IMG/VR virus record: IMGVR_UViG_3300046048_000288
Span: 1-42,392 of that record
Length of the DNA stretch: 42,392 nucleotides
DNA from: a virus
Reading direction: 5' to 3' (one strand)
In this document: piece by piece, positions 13,207 to 21,462 of the stretch
Layout: each line of letters starts with the position of its first letter
How positions within the stretch are numbered: the stretch's first letter is position 1
The notes under the pieces: generated by a model
Databases searched by the model: none
What the model saw: the letters and a program-made list of their open reading frames with translations, nothing else
Told to the model about the DNA's origin: nothing
Made by a program: the position numbers and the translations under genes

Positions 13207-13396
13207 ACTGGCAACTAAGTTTCCTAAAGGACAGCGAGTTAGATCTAATGCAGGTCACGAAGGAACTGTCGTGGGAGTAGCAGATCATGTAAACCGAGTA
13301 GCAGTAGCATTCCCGGAAAAGAAAATGATCCGAATGTGTGAAGCTGATGAACTTACCTTGATAAAGGAAGAAGATAGTGACACAAAAGCTGAATGA
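13196..13396 (+). CDS. Small SH3/KOW-like protein
   Basis: The ATG at 13196 overlaps the RHH gene end, giving 66 residues. KGQRVRSNAGHEGTVVGV and a following NRVAVAFPEKK strand are typical of a KOW/SH3-like barrel; the product of 8064 has a similar layout. The C-terminus is acidic. It is likely a small interaction or RNA-binding domain. Confidence 0.6.
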   Translation: MASKLATKFPKGQRVRSNAGHEGTVVGVADHVNRVAVAFPEKKMIRMCEADELTLIKEEDSDTKAE

Positions 13397-13619
13397 TCTT
13401 TTCCAGGAATTCTCAAGCCTATCTACTCACGAACAGTTAGAAAAGGTTCGCGAGATTCGTAATGCTCGGACGATAGAACGTCCTGTAGCAGCGAAGAAGA
13501 GAATCAAAAAGGAAGGTGTGAAAAAGGAGAAAGCGAAATCCAACGCTGCAACCCTTTTCAAAGCCCTAACGCCTGAACAACAGGCGGAAGTTTTAGCGAA
13601 GCTAGGAGTAGGTAAATGA
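13377..13619 (+). CDS. Small basic protein with C-terminal LTPEQ helix
   Basis: The GTG at 13377 has AAGGAAGA upstream; 80 residues. The N-terminal helix contains LSTHEQLEKV. A lysine-rich middle (KKRIKKEGVKKEKAK) leads to the C-terminal helix LFKALTPEQQAEVLAKLG, the clearest example of the tail shared with other small proteins of this phage. The basic middle suggests nucleic-acid contact. Confidence 0.6.
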   Translation: MTQKLNDLFQEFSSLSTHEQLEKVREIRNARTIERPVAAKKRIKKEGVKKEKAKSNAATLFKALTPEQQAEVLAKLGVGK

Positions 13620-13801
13620 GTTCTAGTATTGTCTTACGCATAGGTATGGCAGATATTATATCTGGTGGTTATAAACTCCGAGATAAGCAAGGTGGAGAGA
13701 TAGAATTACCATTCTCTGATCTCGTTATCCTCTATGATGATGCCCTACGCAGAGCTAAAGAACGTAAGTTTACCAAAAACCGGAGAGAAGTAAGTGAGTG
13801 A
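13616..13801 (+). CDS. Small hypothetical protein
   Basis: This 61-residue product overlaps the previous gene by ATGA and the methyltransferase fusion start by eight bases. It has a beta-type start (SIVLRIGMADII), an acidic middle and a basic C-terminal helix (RRAKERKFTKNRR). Its coupling suggests co-expression with the ParB-methyltransferase. No family recognised. Confidence 0.55.
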   Translation: MSSSIVLRIGMADIISGGYKLRDKQGGEIELPFSDLVILYDDALRRAKERKFTKNRREVSE

Positions 13802-15212
13802 ACTTTTAAACATTCCCGTAGGCGAGATAGGACTCACCGACCGGGCCAGACAGGAGTACCATCTAGATGAGGATTTTCTTAGCAGCATCCGAGAAAAAGG
13901 AGTTATTCAGCCAATTACGGTCAAGCGCAATATCGAAGGATCCGATACGCGGTTTTCTGTTCTTGCTGGAGGACGAAGATATAGCGCAGTTAAACAACTT
14001 GGAATTGAAACTATCCCCTGTCTCGTTCGTGACTCAGAGGGGACTCTTGACGATCGGGAAATCGAATTCCTTGAAAACGCTCAACGCAGAGATCTCACCT
14101 GGCAAGAGCGACTAAAGCTCGTAAACGATATCAATAACCTAATGGCGGAGAAGTATGGTGAACGCGGATCTCAATCAAAAACGGCCAAATTCCTGGATAA
14201 ATCTGTTGGAGGAATTACAAGAGCTGTACAACTCGGTCAACTCATATCTAAGTTTCCGGCACTTGGCGCTTGTACGACTGAAGATGAAGCTGTCAAGCGA
14301 GGCAGAAAAATCCTCGAAGCCGCTCTTGTCAAGACTATGGCTAAAACGCATCGAGCAGAATCAGGAGAGCCTGACCCAAGCGGAAGCCCATCTGGAGAGA
14401 CTCCAGAAAGAAAGCATGACGATCCTTACCTCCGCCTGGCAAGAGCTGCAGAAAAGCATTACCGAATAGGTTCCTGTTTCGACGGTATGCAGGAAATGAT
14501 AGATAATGGTATGTCACCACCTATCATTCTCGTCGAAGTAGATCCTCCATATGGCATTGACCTACAAGAACAAAAGAAAGGTGATAGCTCCAAAGAACTA
14601 GATATTTACGAAGAGATACCGCGTGACCAATACGAAGAATGGACGTACAAACTGGTTGACTATCTTTACAAAGTTACGCCACCGAATACGCGAGTTATCT
14701 ACTGGTATGGCCACGAGTGGTACGATCTTGTTGCTAGAGCTTTGCGTGAAACTGGCTTTAGCATTGATCCGATTCCTTGTATTTGGAACAAGGGTTCTGG
14801 ACAAACGAACGACCCTGACAGATATCTTGCACGGACCTACGAGACCTTCATTGTTGCTACCAAGGGTACAGGGACTCCTATCGCAAAGCGAGGACGATCT
14901 AACGTTTTTACACATGCTCCTGTACCACACTCGAAAAAGTACCACCCGACTCAGAAACCTCTCGCGTTGATGGAAGATATTCTAGAAACCTTCGGTTGGC
15001 CTGGTGGTATCGTTCTTTGCCCATTCCTCGGATCTGGTGTAACACTTCGTGCCTGCTATAACAAAGGTATGTTACCTTTCGGCTGGGAATTAAATGAAGA
15101 AAACGTCGATCCATTCTTAGCCGCAGTTCAAGGCGATATCGACGCATACACTGAAGCTTTGGAGAAACCGCAGGATTCGGAGGTAGGCGAGATTCCCTTT
15201 AATAAGGAGTAA
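13794..15212 (+). CDS. ParB-like domain fused to a DNA methyltransferase
   Basis: 472 residues from a GTG start. Residues 1-180 are a ParB/Srx-type domain with GGRRYSA (59-65), ENAQRRDLTWQE (94-105) and an HTH-like segment. After a Ser/Pro/Gly linker (about 188-208), residues 209-450 form a beta-class DNA methyltransferase. DPPY (250-253) precedes the target region, HPTQKP lies at 384-389 and FLGSG at 411-415 begins the AdoMet-binding part. DPPY favours N6-adenine, though N4-cytosine is possible. ParB-methyltransferase fusions occur in phages and mobile elements. No partner restriction enzyme lies nearby, so self-protection or regulation is likely. Confidence 0.85.
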   Translation: MSELLNIPVGEIGLTDRARQEYHLDEDFLSSIREKGVIQPITVKRNIEGSDTRFSVLAGGRRYSAVKQLGIETIPCLVRDSEGTLDDREIEFLENAQRRDLTWQERLKLVNDINNLMAEKYGERGSQSKTAKFLDKSVGGITRAVQLGQLISKFPALGACTTEDEAVKRGRKILEAALVKTMAKTHRAESGEPDPSGSPSGETPERKHDDPYLRLARAAEKHYRIGSCFDGMQEMIDNGMSPPIILVEVDPPYGIDLQEQKKGDSSKELDIYEEIPRDQYEEWTYKLVDYLYKVTPPNTRVIYWYGHEWYDLVARALRETGFSIDPIPCIWNKGSGQTNDPDRYLARTYETFIVATKGTGTPIAKRGRSNVFTHAPVPHSKKYHPTQKPLALMEDILETFGWPGGIVLCPFLGSGVTLRACYNKGMLPFGWELNEENVDPFLAAVQGDIDAYTEALEKPQDSEVGEIPFNKE

Positions 15213-15215
15213 GAT

Positions 15216-15383
15216 GTGACATATCTCATTGCTATGATTTGCCTAGTATGGGGTTTGATTTCTTTTCTTCTCGCGGTATTAGTTGGAAAATACCTTAAAC
15301 TGTTAAACAAGACTGACGGAGAACATAATGCAATGGAGCCCAGAGCAGTCCCGCGCATTAACCATGGTTTCAAACTGGATTAA
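15216..15383 (+). CDS. Tiny single-span membrane protein
   Basis: GTG at 15216 follows AAGGAG at ideal distance and gives 55 residues. Residues 3-24 are a strong hydrophobic segment (YLIAMICLVWGLISFLLAVL), followed by a basic GKYLKLL boundary. The end overlaps the helicase gene by 56 bases in another frame. Position between methyltransferase and helicase, topology and ribosome site make it plausible; its role is unknown. Confidence 0.55.
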   Translation: MTYLIAMICLVWGLISFLLAVLVGKYLKLLNKTDGEHNAMEPRAVPRINHGFKLD

Positions 15384-16419
15384 AGATCCCAACGGAGATC
15401 AAGTATTCAAGTTGATGGGTTATGCTGGAACTGGAAAAACAACGCTAGCGAAGCACTTGGCTGACGGAATGAAGGGTGTCTACTTCGCGGCATACACAGG
15501 TAAAGCTGCACACGTCCTTAGAACTAAGGGTTGTCGTAACGCTTCTACTATCCACGGATTGATCTATATGCTAGACCCAGATAGTCCAGTAAATGATCCA
15601 ATCTTCATTCTCAACGAAGAAAGTCCACTAACCCATGCCAAACTATTGATCGTAGACGAAGTATCTATGGTCGATGGAGACATAGGAAAAGACCTTCTAT
15701 CCTTCGGCTGTAAGATCTTGGTCCTCGGTGATCCTGCTCAGTTACCTCCGATTGCTGGTGCTGGCTTCTTTACCAAGGGCACACCGGATATTGTTTTAAC
15801 CGAAATTCATCGTCAAGCACAAGATAATCCAATCCTCGCCATTGCTACGATGATCCGTAACGGTAAACCACCGAAAGCTGGTGATTACGGAGATAGTAAG
15901 GTTATAGCTAAAGTTGAACCGGACAAAGTAGTTGCTGCTGATCAAATCCTAGTTGGCACAAACAAACTACGGTTGAACATCAATAGTTTCATTCGTCAAC
16001 ACTATGGATATAACAAACAAAGTGACTTCCCCTTGGCCGGCGAGAAAATTGTCTGCCTTCGGAATAATCACCCTGAGAAGTTGATGAATGGGGCTCTGTA
16101 TTTCGTAGATGAACAGCTATCTATAGGCCCATCTGAGATCGACCTGTCCATCTATGCTGACTTCGATAGTGCTATCAGTGCACAGAAAGTCTCCTGCTAC
16201 CCTGAGTACTTTCAAAAGGAAACACCTACAGGGGAAGCATACAGAAGATTAAACCACTTCGACTTTGGCTATGCCCTAACTGTGCATAAAGCTCAAGGTA
16301 GTGAGTGGGACGACGTTGTAGTGTATGATCAAAGCTTTATCTTCCGACAGGATAGATGGAAGTGGCTCTACACTGCTGTCACTCGGGCAAGTAAACGTAT
16401 AACCATCGTGAGGAATTGA
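15328..16419 (+). CDS. SF1B DNA helicase (Dda/RecD2-like)
   Basis: This 363-residue product has Walker A GYAGTGKTT (31-39), a TGKAA motif Ia (58-62), DEVSM Walker B (111-115), GDPAQLPP motif III (135-142) and a C-terminal HKAQGSEWDDV motif V/VI region near 330, ending in YTAVTRA. This is the compact set seen in T4 Dda and RecD2-type 5'-3' helicases. It probably remodels forks or protein-DNA complexes during phage replication. The annotated ATG follows CGGAGA. Confidence 0.9.
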   Translation: MQWSPEQSRALTMVSNWIKDPNGDQVFKLMGYAGTGKTTLAKHLADGMKGVYFAAYTGKAAHVLRTKGCRNASTIHGLIYMLDPDSPVNDPIFILNEESPLTHAKLLIVDEVSMVDGDIGKDLLSFGCKILVLGDPAQLPPIAGAGFFTKGTPDIVLTEIHRQAQDNPILAIATMIRNGKPPKAGDYGDSKVIAKVEPDKVVAADQILVGTNKLRLNINSFIRQHYGYNKQSDFPLAGEKIVCLRNNHPEKLMNGALYFVDEQLSIGPSEIDLSIYADFDSAISAQKVSCYPEYFQKETPTGEAYRRLNHFDFGYALTVHKAQGSEWDDVVVYDQSFIFRQDRWKWLYTAVTRASKRITIVRN

Positions 16420-16420
16420 G

Positions 16421-16609
16421 ATGAGAATCTATGAATGCCGTCTCTGTATGTCTCAACTAGTCGTAACTGTTCAGAGAAACGATGACGTAGGTCGGTATAA
16501 GAAATTGGAAAATTACTACTATACCCCACTACCGGAAGAAGAAATAACAGGGGCACACTGTCCCACTTGCGGTATAGTACATGCCGTAGACACGAACGAA
16601 CCACTGTAA
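16421..16609 (+). CDS. Small zinc-ribbon protein
   Basis: The product has 62 residues. CRLC (residues 6-9) and CPTC (47-50) form two zinc knuckles around a polar strand region. It begins two bases after the helicase stop, so it is coupled and might be an accessory factor of the replication genes. Similar tiny zinc ribbons sit among replication genes of many phages. Confidence 0.65.
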   Translation: MRIYECRLCMSQLVVTVQRNDDVGRYKKLENYYYTPLPEEEITGAHCPTCGIVHAVDTNEPL

Positions 16610-16620
16610 GGAGTCTGCAA

Positions 16621-16827
16621 ATGATAGCTGTTATCGCTGGAAACTATAACGAGTTCCAAGCTTTTCTTCAAAACATATCTATGGACGATAGAAAAGATAT
16701 GGAATATATCGTATCTCGATCTCAAGTCGAAGGTCGTAAGTTCAAAGCACTACTTCGTGTTGGAACATACTTCGATCGTCTAGACTACCCTGAAATCGTC
16801 AAGAACGTTGAAGCGTCCATAGGATAG
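16621..16827 (+). CDS. Small hypothetical protein
   Basis: The ATG at 16621 follows AAGGAG and is preferred over 16567. 68 residues: an IAVIAGNYNEF start, an ISMDDRKDM helix, and a beta-type middle (KFKALLRVGTYFD). It sits two bases before the UDG-exonuclease gene. No family recognised. Confidence 0.6.
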   Translation: MIAVIAGNYNEFQAFLQNISMDDRKDMEYIVSRSQVEGRKFKALLRVGTYFDRLDYPEIVKNVEASIG

Positions 16828-16829
16828 TT

Positions 16830-17849
16830 ATGTTTATACCTGAGAAGGCTCCAGACCCCAGGCCTATAGAAGGGTCACAAGAAGCTGAAATCATGATTCT
16901 GGGAGATAATCCAGACGGTCATGCAATGAAAGCTAAGAAACCTTTCGGGCATGGAGCTGAAACTGTTTTACAAGATTGTATCCACCAGGCGGGAATGGTT
17001 AGACCGGAGGTTTGCATTACAAACTTCTTATTCGACACCACCAGACTAGAGAACTTCTTCGTATATAACAGTAATAGCTTGGGGCCTTCTCAGATCAAAC
17101 GTGACATATCAGGATATAAGGCAAGTCTCTGGTCGTTGATAAAACAAGTTAAGCCCAAGGTCATAGTTACCCTAGGTGAACTCCCTTGCTACATCTTAAC
17201 AGGGGATCAACATCTATCTAAGATCAGAGGCTACCCTTATAGTCTGAAAGATAAGGATACCGGCGAACATATCTGTTGGGTTATCCCATCGCTTCATCCT
17301 GGTAAAATGATCTGGAGCAATTACGAGTGGCGTTACTATCTCGCCCACGACATTCGGAAAGCTAGAAAGATCGTAGAGAACCCTTCCCTTTGCCATCCCA
17401 AGATGGACATTCAAATAGCTACGTCCCTGAAAGACATAGCTGATATGTGTGCTCAGATCAAGGCAGCAAAGGTAACTTCCTGGGATATAGAAGTCTCCAA
17501 CTTCCACACAAGCTGTATGGGCTTTAGCTGGAAAGACCTACACGGAGTCTCTGTCCCGATAGACAGTCGTTGGACGGAACTGGAAGAGATAGAAGTATGG
17601 AAGATGATGAACTCCATCCTATCTGATCCAGACATAACCAAGATCACACAAAATGGCAGCTTCGACGTACAGTTCGTAGCGCAAGAGATAGGTATCTTTG
17701 TGAAAAACTATCAGATAGATACCATGATATCTCACTCAATTCAATTCCCTGATTTCTTAAAGGGATTAGGTTTCCTTGGCAGTATCTATACGTATCACCC
17801 ATACTGGAAGGATGAATTGGAAGGTAAGTCAATCAAAAGCGAGGATTAA
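16830..17849 (+). CDS. UDG-superfamily domain plus 3'-5' exonuclease domain (N-terminal part of a split family A polymerase)
   Basis: 339 residues. Residues 18-185 resemble a family 4/5-like uracil-DNA glycosylase fold: GDNPDG at 25-30 replaces GEAPG, PFGHG at 38-42, ITNFLF at 63-68, and SLHPG at 154-158. Residues 195-330 are a DnaQ-like exonuclease with D219/E221 in SWDIEVS (motif I) and N275/D279 in QNGSFD (motif II). The domain stops before motif III, which is found at the start of the 18488 gene. SPO1-type polymerases carry the same UDG-exo-pol order in one chain. The UDG catalytic residues look altered, so glycosylase activity is uncertain. Confidence 0.8.
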   Translation: MFIPEKAPDPRPIEGSQEAEIMILGDNPDGHAMKAKKPFGHGAETVLQDCIHQAGMVRPEVCITNFLFDTTRLENFFVYNSNSLGPSQIKRDISGYKASLWSLIKQVKPKVIVTLGELPCYILTGDQHLSKIRGYPYSLKDKDTGEHICWVIPSLHPGKMIWSNYEWRYYLAHDIRKARKIVENPSLCHPKMDIQIATSLKDIADMCAQIKAAKVTSWDIEVSNFHTSCMGFSWKDLHGVSVPIDSRWTELEEIEVWKMMNSILSDPDITKITQNGSFDVQFVAQEIGIFVKNYQIDTMISHSIQFPDFLKGLGFLGSIYTYHPYWKDELEGKSIKSED

Positions 17850-17850
17850 G

Positions 17851-18048
17851 ATGGATTTCGAACTTTCTCAACACGAACTTTGCAGAGCAGTTGAGTACTG
17901 GATCAACACAGTAGCTATGAAACAAAAGATCAGAGTTGATAAAATTGAGCCTAATAAGGCAAACGCTACTGGTCCGCTTCATGTAAAGATCATAACAAAG
18001 CTCGATACGGGCGAAGTCGATGGACCTGAAAAAGCTTCAGAAGAATAG
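17851..18048 (+). CDS. Small gene 1 of the insert between polymerase halves
   Basis: The product has 65 residues, with ATG one base after the UDG-exonuclease stop and GAGG upstream. Helical N-terminus (LSQHELCRAVEYWI) and a beta-type HVKIITKLD segment. It overlaps the next gene by 29 bases. It shows no homing-endonuclease motif. No family recognised. Confidence 0.55.
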   Translation: MDFELSQHELCRAVEYWINTVAMKQKIRVDKIEPNKANATGPLHVKIITKLDTGEVDGPEKASEE

Positions 18049-18244
18049 ACGCGGAAAGAAGCTAACCCTGTCCGCGGATGAGATTGTATTAACCTACAAT
18101 CTGTACTATAGCAGTAAAAGAATTGCTATAAGTGACGTGGCTCGGAAGATGGAAACTAGCACGTACATAGTGAAAGCTATCATCCAACGACAGGGTATTT
18201 ACGATTTAATCTTAACAGAAATGGGAGTTATTCACCATGTCTAG
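18020..18244 (+). CDS. Small helix-turn-helix-like protein in the polymerase insert
   Basis: 74 residues with a basic N-terminus (KKLQKNRRGKKL). A central segment, ISDVARKMETSTYIVKAIIQ, fits a helix-turn-helix. It could be a DNA-binding regulator or a remnant of the DNA-binding part of a homing endonuclease; the catalytic part is absent. It overlaps both neighbours. Confidence 0.55.
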   Translation: MDLKKLQKNRRGKKLTLSADEIVLTYNLYYSSKRIAISDVARKMETSTYIVKAIIQRQGIYDLILTEMGVIHHV

Positions 18245-18488
18245 GCTTACCGTAAAAGAACTGCATGAGGCATTAGAAGATATACTAGATATAAAGTATA
18301 TTGTCAGTAATGCAGAAGTAGAAGGTGATCCACCGAAAATGGCACATTCTCTGCATAATAACTTCCCGGTGTTTATCTCCATCAAAGCTCATCGTCCAAT
18401 TCCATTCGGACAACACATTACCCTATCTGACTTCGAGCTAAAGCAAGGTGATGGAAACTTCTACATTCTCGAAGGGATTATAGAGTAA
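18237..18488 (+). CDS. Small gene 3 of the insert between polymerase halves
   Basis: This 83-residue product starts eight bases before the previous stop and shares its final A with the polymerase ATG. Acidic helical N-terminus (ALEDILDIKYIV), then beta-type segments (FPVFISIKA, FYILEGII). The stop-start coupling suggests it is translated with the polymerase subunit. No family recognised. Confidence 0.55.
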   Translation: MSRLTVKELHEALEDILDIKYIVSNAEVEGDPPKMAHSLHNNFPVFISIKAHRPIPFGQHITLSDFELKQGDGNFYILEGIIE

Positions 18489-20047
18489 TGGAAAGCCAAT
18501 CTAAATGGCGCACTAGCGATAGTACATTACACTACAATGCTAAAGACGCCATTGTAACTCGGGAACTTGTCTCCTGTTTTCATGGGGATATAGATAAACC
18601 AGCAGCCAACGATAGGCCAACATTCCGTAGTACCTACGATCACACTATCAACCTTTTCGAACCCTGTATGTACATGCAGTCTCGAGGTATTAAGATAGAT
18701 CGTGAGGCACTAGAACAGGAGAAGATCAATGTCGCAAGACGAATTGAAGAACTTTCGGCTGAAATTAACAATCTCTGCGGACGGACGATTAATCCTAATT
18801 CCCCAGCAGATCTGCAAAGATACTTTTATGTGGAAAGAGGTATCCCTCCTTACACTAAGCTCAACTCTAAAAAAGAACAAAGCATCACTTGCGATGATCT
18901 TGCACTTTCACGACTCGCTAGAGGCACATCCGCTCGTGCCCCTCTTAGGGAAGCTTCTCTTATTCAAGAGTGGCGTAAACTCTCTAAACTCAAGGGTACA
19001 TATCTCGAAATCTCCTTCGATATCGACAGTAGACTACGATGTAGTTATAATCCCAGAGGCACTAAGTTTGCCCGACTAAGTTCATCTAAAACCGTATTCG
19101 GAACTGGAATGAATATGCAGAATCTCCACCCTGCATTCCTTTCCTTCCTAGTCGCAGATGAAGATTGTATCTTCCTGGACATTGACAAAAGCCAAGCGGA
19201 ATGGGTAGTCGTCGCTTATGCTAGTGGTGACGAGAACATGATCTCTTGCCTTGAACGTGGAATCGACCCTCATGCCTATACTGCAAGTCAAATGTTTCAT
19301 ATGCCGGTCGATCTTATCAAGGAGGAAGGTAAACTACTCGGACACGAGAGCGATCCTCTACTTGTACAAAAACAGAGGTTACTTCACCCCGAACTTGCGA
19401 AAGCTATTGCGGAGAAAAAGTGGCTACCTCGAACAATGTCGATGCGGCAGTGTGGCAAGAAATCCAACCACGGGCTTAATTACGATGAGTCCCCTAATAT
19501 GTTTGGTCTCATTAACGAAATCTCCGTCGGAGAAGCTAAAGTTATCGTTGACTTTTATCACAGAACTTACCCCGGAATAAGAAGATATTATGAATGGACC
19601 AAGCGAGAACTTTCCGACCACGGAAGAACTTTGGTTAATCTATTCGGCCGCCCTTGTCGCTTTCTTGGACGATGGGACTCAGAACTTTGGAAGTCAGCGT
19701 ATAGCTACATTCCTCAGTCAACTGTTGGAGAACTCGTCAATCGCGCGCTTTGCGGAATATATTATGACTCTTCGGATGATACCCGCAACCTCGAAGTCAT
19801 GCAGCAGGTCCATGATAGTATTAGACTGCAAATACCCCTTGACAGTCCCAATCTCGGAGCCGCTATTCAAGCAGCAGCCAGATATCTCAACCCCACCCTG
19901 AATGCTTCAGGTCGAGAGTTTCAGATCGCTAGCGACTTGAAAGTTGGTTTCAACGCGAGAGACATGGAGGAAGTTCCTTTAGTCTCCGATTCTGCAGAAC
20001 AGGCAAGATTGGTATTAGAAAAGGCTAAGGAACTTCGTGGCAACTAG
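18488..20047 (+). CDS. Family A DNA polymerase, catalytic part with exonuclease motif III
   Basis: 519 residues. The first 30 contain LHYNAKDA, in which Y16 and D20 match exonuclease motif III, so the exonuclease site must be completed in trans by the 16830 product. The polymerase core carries motif A (D231/D233, SQAEW), motif B (R320, K324, NY 331-332) and motif C QVHDS (440-444). All catalytic residues are present. There is no UDG or full exonuclease domain. The two parts together would equal a normal UDG-exo-pol chain of about 850 residues. The last 11 bases overlap the helicase gene. Confidence 0.88.
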   Translation: MESQSKWRTSDSTLHYNAKDAIVTRELVSCFHGDIDKPAANDRPTFRSTYDHTINLFEPCMYMQSRGIKIDREALEQEKINVARRIEELSAEINNLCGRTINPNSPADLQRYFYVERGIPPYTKLNSKKEQSITCDDLALSRLARGTSARAPLREASLIQEWRKLSKLKGTYLEISFDIDSRLRCSYNPRGTKFARLSSSKTVFGTGMNMQNLHPAFLSFLVADEDCIFLDIDKSQAEWVVVAYASGDENMISCLERGIDPHAYTASQMFHMPVDLIKEEGKLLGHESDPLLVQKQRLLHPELAKAIAEKKWLPRTMSMRQCGKKSNHGLNYDESPNMFGLINEISVGEAKVIVDFYHRTYPGIRRYYEWTKRELSDHGRTLVNLFGRPCRFLGRWDSELWKSAYSYIPQSTVGELVNRALCGIYYDSSDDTRNLEVMQQVHDSIRLQIPLDSPNLGAAIQAAARYLNPTLNASGREFQIASDLKVGFNARDMEEVPLVSDSAEQARLVLEKAKELRGN

Positions 20048-21248
20048 AGTTTGTGGAGACTGGTTAACCGCTTACCTAGAATACGTTGAGGATACAGAAC
20101 CACCCTTCCAGTATCATCTCTGGACAGGACTTAGTGTTCTTGCTTCAACGCTTCAAAGGAAAGTCTGGTTAAAACAAGGGCATGAGAACATATATCCTAA
20201 TATGTTCATTGTCCTCGTTGGCTCGTCTGGTAGATGTAGGAAAGGCACAGCTATAGGTATCGGAGCCTACCTTTTAGGTGAGATAAAAGAAGTAGTTCTC
20301 AGCGCTGAGAGTGTTACTAGAGAGGCTCTTATTAAGCGCATGAAAGACTCTACTTCAACCTTATCTGATCCAGACAATCCCAGCGTTATCAAGACCCATT
20401 GTTCTATCACAATCGTAAGTGAAGAGCTTTCCGTATTCCTACGGCAAAATGATATCAACTTTCTCTCTAACTTAACAAACTGGTACGACTCAAGAGATAG
20501 GTGGGTTTATGAAACCAAAGGTTCCGGGAAGGACACGCTGGAAGGACTTTGTGTCAATCTACTCGGTGGGACGGCCCCGGATTGGTTACAGAGTATGCTA
20601 CCGCAGGAAGCAGTGGGTGGTGGTTTTACATCGAGAATTATCTTCGTCACAGAGGAGAAAAAACGGAAGACCGTTACAGTTCCCAAGATGTCTTCAGAAC
20701 TCAAGAAGAAACTTGTTACAGATCTCGAACAGATTGTACAACTCAAGGGGCAATTTGAATTCTCGCCGGAAGCTACTGAGATGTATAAGAACTGGTACGA
20801 AGAACAAGACATTAAGATGGGACGAAATCAGCCTCCTATCAATGACCCTCGTTTCACTGGGTACTGTGAGCGACGTCCAATGCACCTTAAGAAACTTTGT
20901 ATGGTGGTGTCGGCATCTCACACAAACGACAAATTTATCACCGCATCTGATTTTGAACGTGCTCTTGAGATCCTCCTTGCCGCCGAGAAGAATATGCCGA
21001 ATACCTTCGGTGGACTCGGGACGAGTGACTATGGTCAGATTACCGAAAAGGTACTCCGGTATATCATCGCACGTGGCTCAACAACGAAAGCAGAACTGAT
21101 GCGTCTATTCTACCGGGATATGGACCCACAGACTTTGGGTATCGTAGAACAGACGTTGACTGAAATGAAGATTATCAAAGTAACCATCCAGCCAGAGAAA
21201 GGAGACACTTTATATGTCCTTGATAGAGATATGTTGTCCAAACTGTAA
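20037..21248 (+). CDS. DUF3987-like replicative helicase/primase-helicase ATPase
   Basis: 403 residues from a GTG with AAGGA upstream. It begins with a W-L-x-YLEY segment and a PFQYHLWTGL helix. VGSSGRCRKGT (61-71) is the atypical P-loop of DUF3987-like phage/plasmid helicases. ITIVSEELSVFL (about 118-129) is the likely Walker B region. A C-terminal winged-helix-like segment follows (about 330-395). It probably unwinds DNA at the fork with the polymerase pair. No separate primase is recognised in the window. Confidence 0.75.
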   Translation: MATRVCGDWLTAYLEYVEDTEPPFQYHLWTGLSVLASTLQRKVWLKQGHENIYPNMFIVLVGSSGRCRKGTAIGIGAYLLGEIKEVVLSAESVTREALIKRMKDSTSTLSDPDNPSVIKTHCSITIVSEELSVFLRQNDINFLSNLTNWYDSRDRWVYETKGSGKDTLEGLCVNLLGGTAPDWLQSMLPQEAVGGGFTSRIIFVTEEKKRKTVTVPKMSSELKKKLVTDLEQIVQLKGQFEFSPEATEMYKNWYEEQDIKMGRNQPPINDPRFTGYCERRPMHLKKLCMVVSASHTNDKFITASDFERALEILLAAEKNMPNTFGGLGTSDYGQITEKVLRYIIARGSTTKAELMRLFYRDMDPQTLGIVEQTLTEMKIIKVTIQPEKGDTLYVLDRDMLSKL

Positions 21249-21420
21249 GCACGAGTTGAAAGTTGGACAATTATTCGACTATCCTGTTGTAGTCGACTAT
21301 ACATTGGAACCAAACAGGATAAACTTCGTAAACAGGAATGGCCAGATAATCGGATCTTTTTTCATGTCCGATATACCTGGCCATCCACCTTCTCCGCCAG
21401 GAACAGCTAAAAAGGAATAA
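21214..21420 (+). CDS. Small protein with a CPNC knuckle
   Basis: 68 residues overlapping the helicase end by 35 bases in another frame. CCPNC near residue 7 gives half of a zinc site; no second pair is visible. A Pro-rich C-terminus follows. It is the last gene of the rightward block and is followed by motif site 4 and the convergent late block. Moderate support because of the long overlap. Confidence 0.5.
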   Translation: MSLIEICCPNCKHELKVGQLFDYPVVVDYTLEPNRINFVNRNGQIIGSFFMSDIPGHPPSPPGTAKKE

Positions 21421-21431
21421 TCAGAGGATTG

Positions 21432-21444
21432 TTCAAAATTTGAA
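21432..21444 (+). promoter_or_regulatory. Palindromic motif site 4, at the convergent boundary
   Basis: TTCAAAATTTGAA lies in the 42-base gap between the ends of the two transcription blocks. It is not upstream of any gene, so a promoter role is unlikely at this copy; a block to readthrough, an operator of the stoperator kind or a structural site would fit better. No strong GC-rich terminator stem is visible in this gap. Confidence 0.6.
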
Positions 21445-21462
21445 AAATAGATACAACCTCAA

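Noticed and set aside
17850-18487. Group I intron or intein as the cause of the split polymerase
   Set aside because: The insert is filled with three overlapping small genes having ordinary starts, both halves have their own stop and start, and no intein motifs are visible; RNA data would still be needed to exclude splicing.
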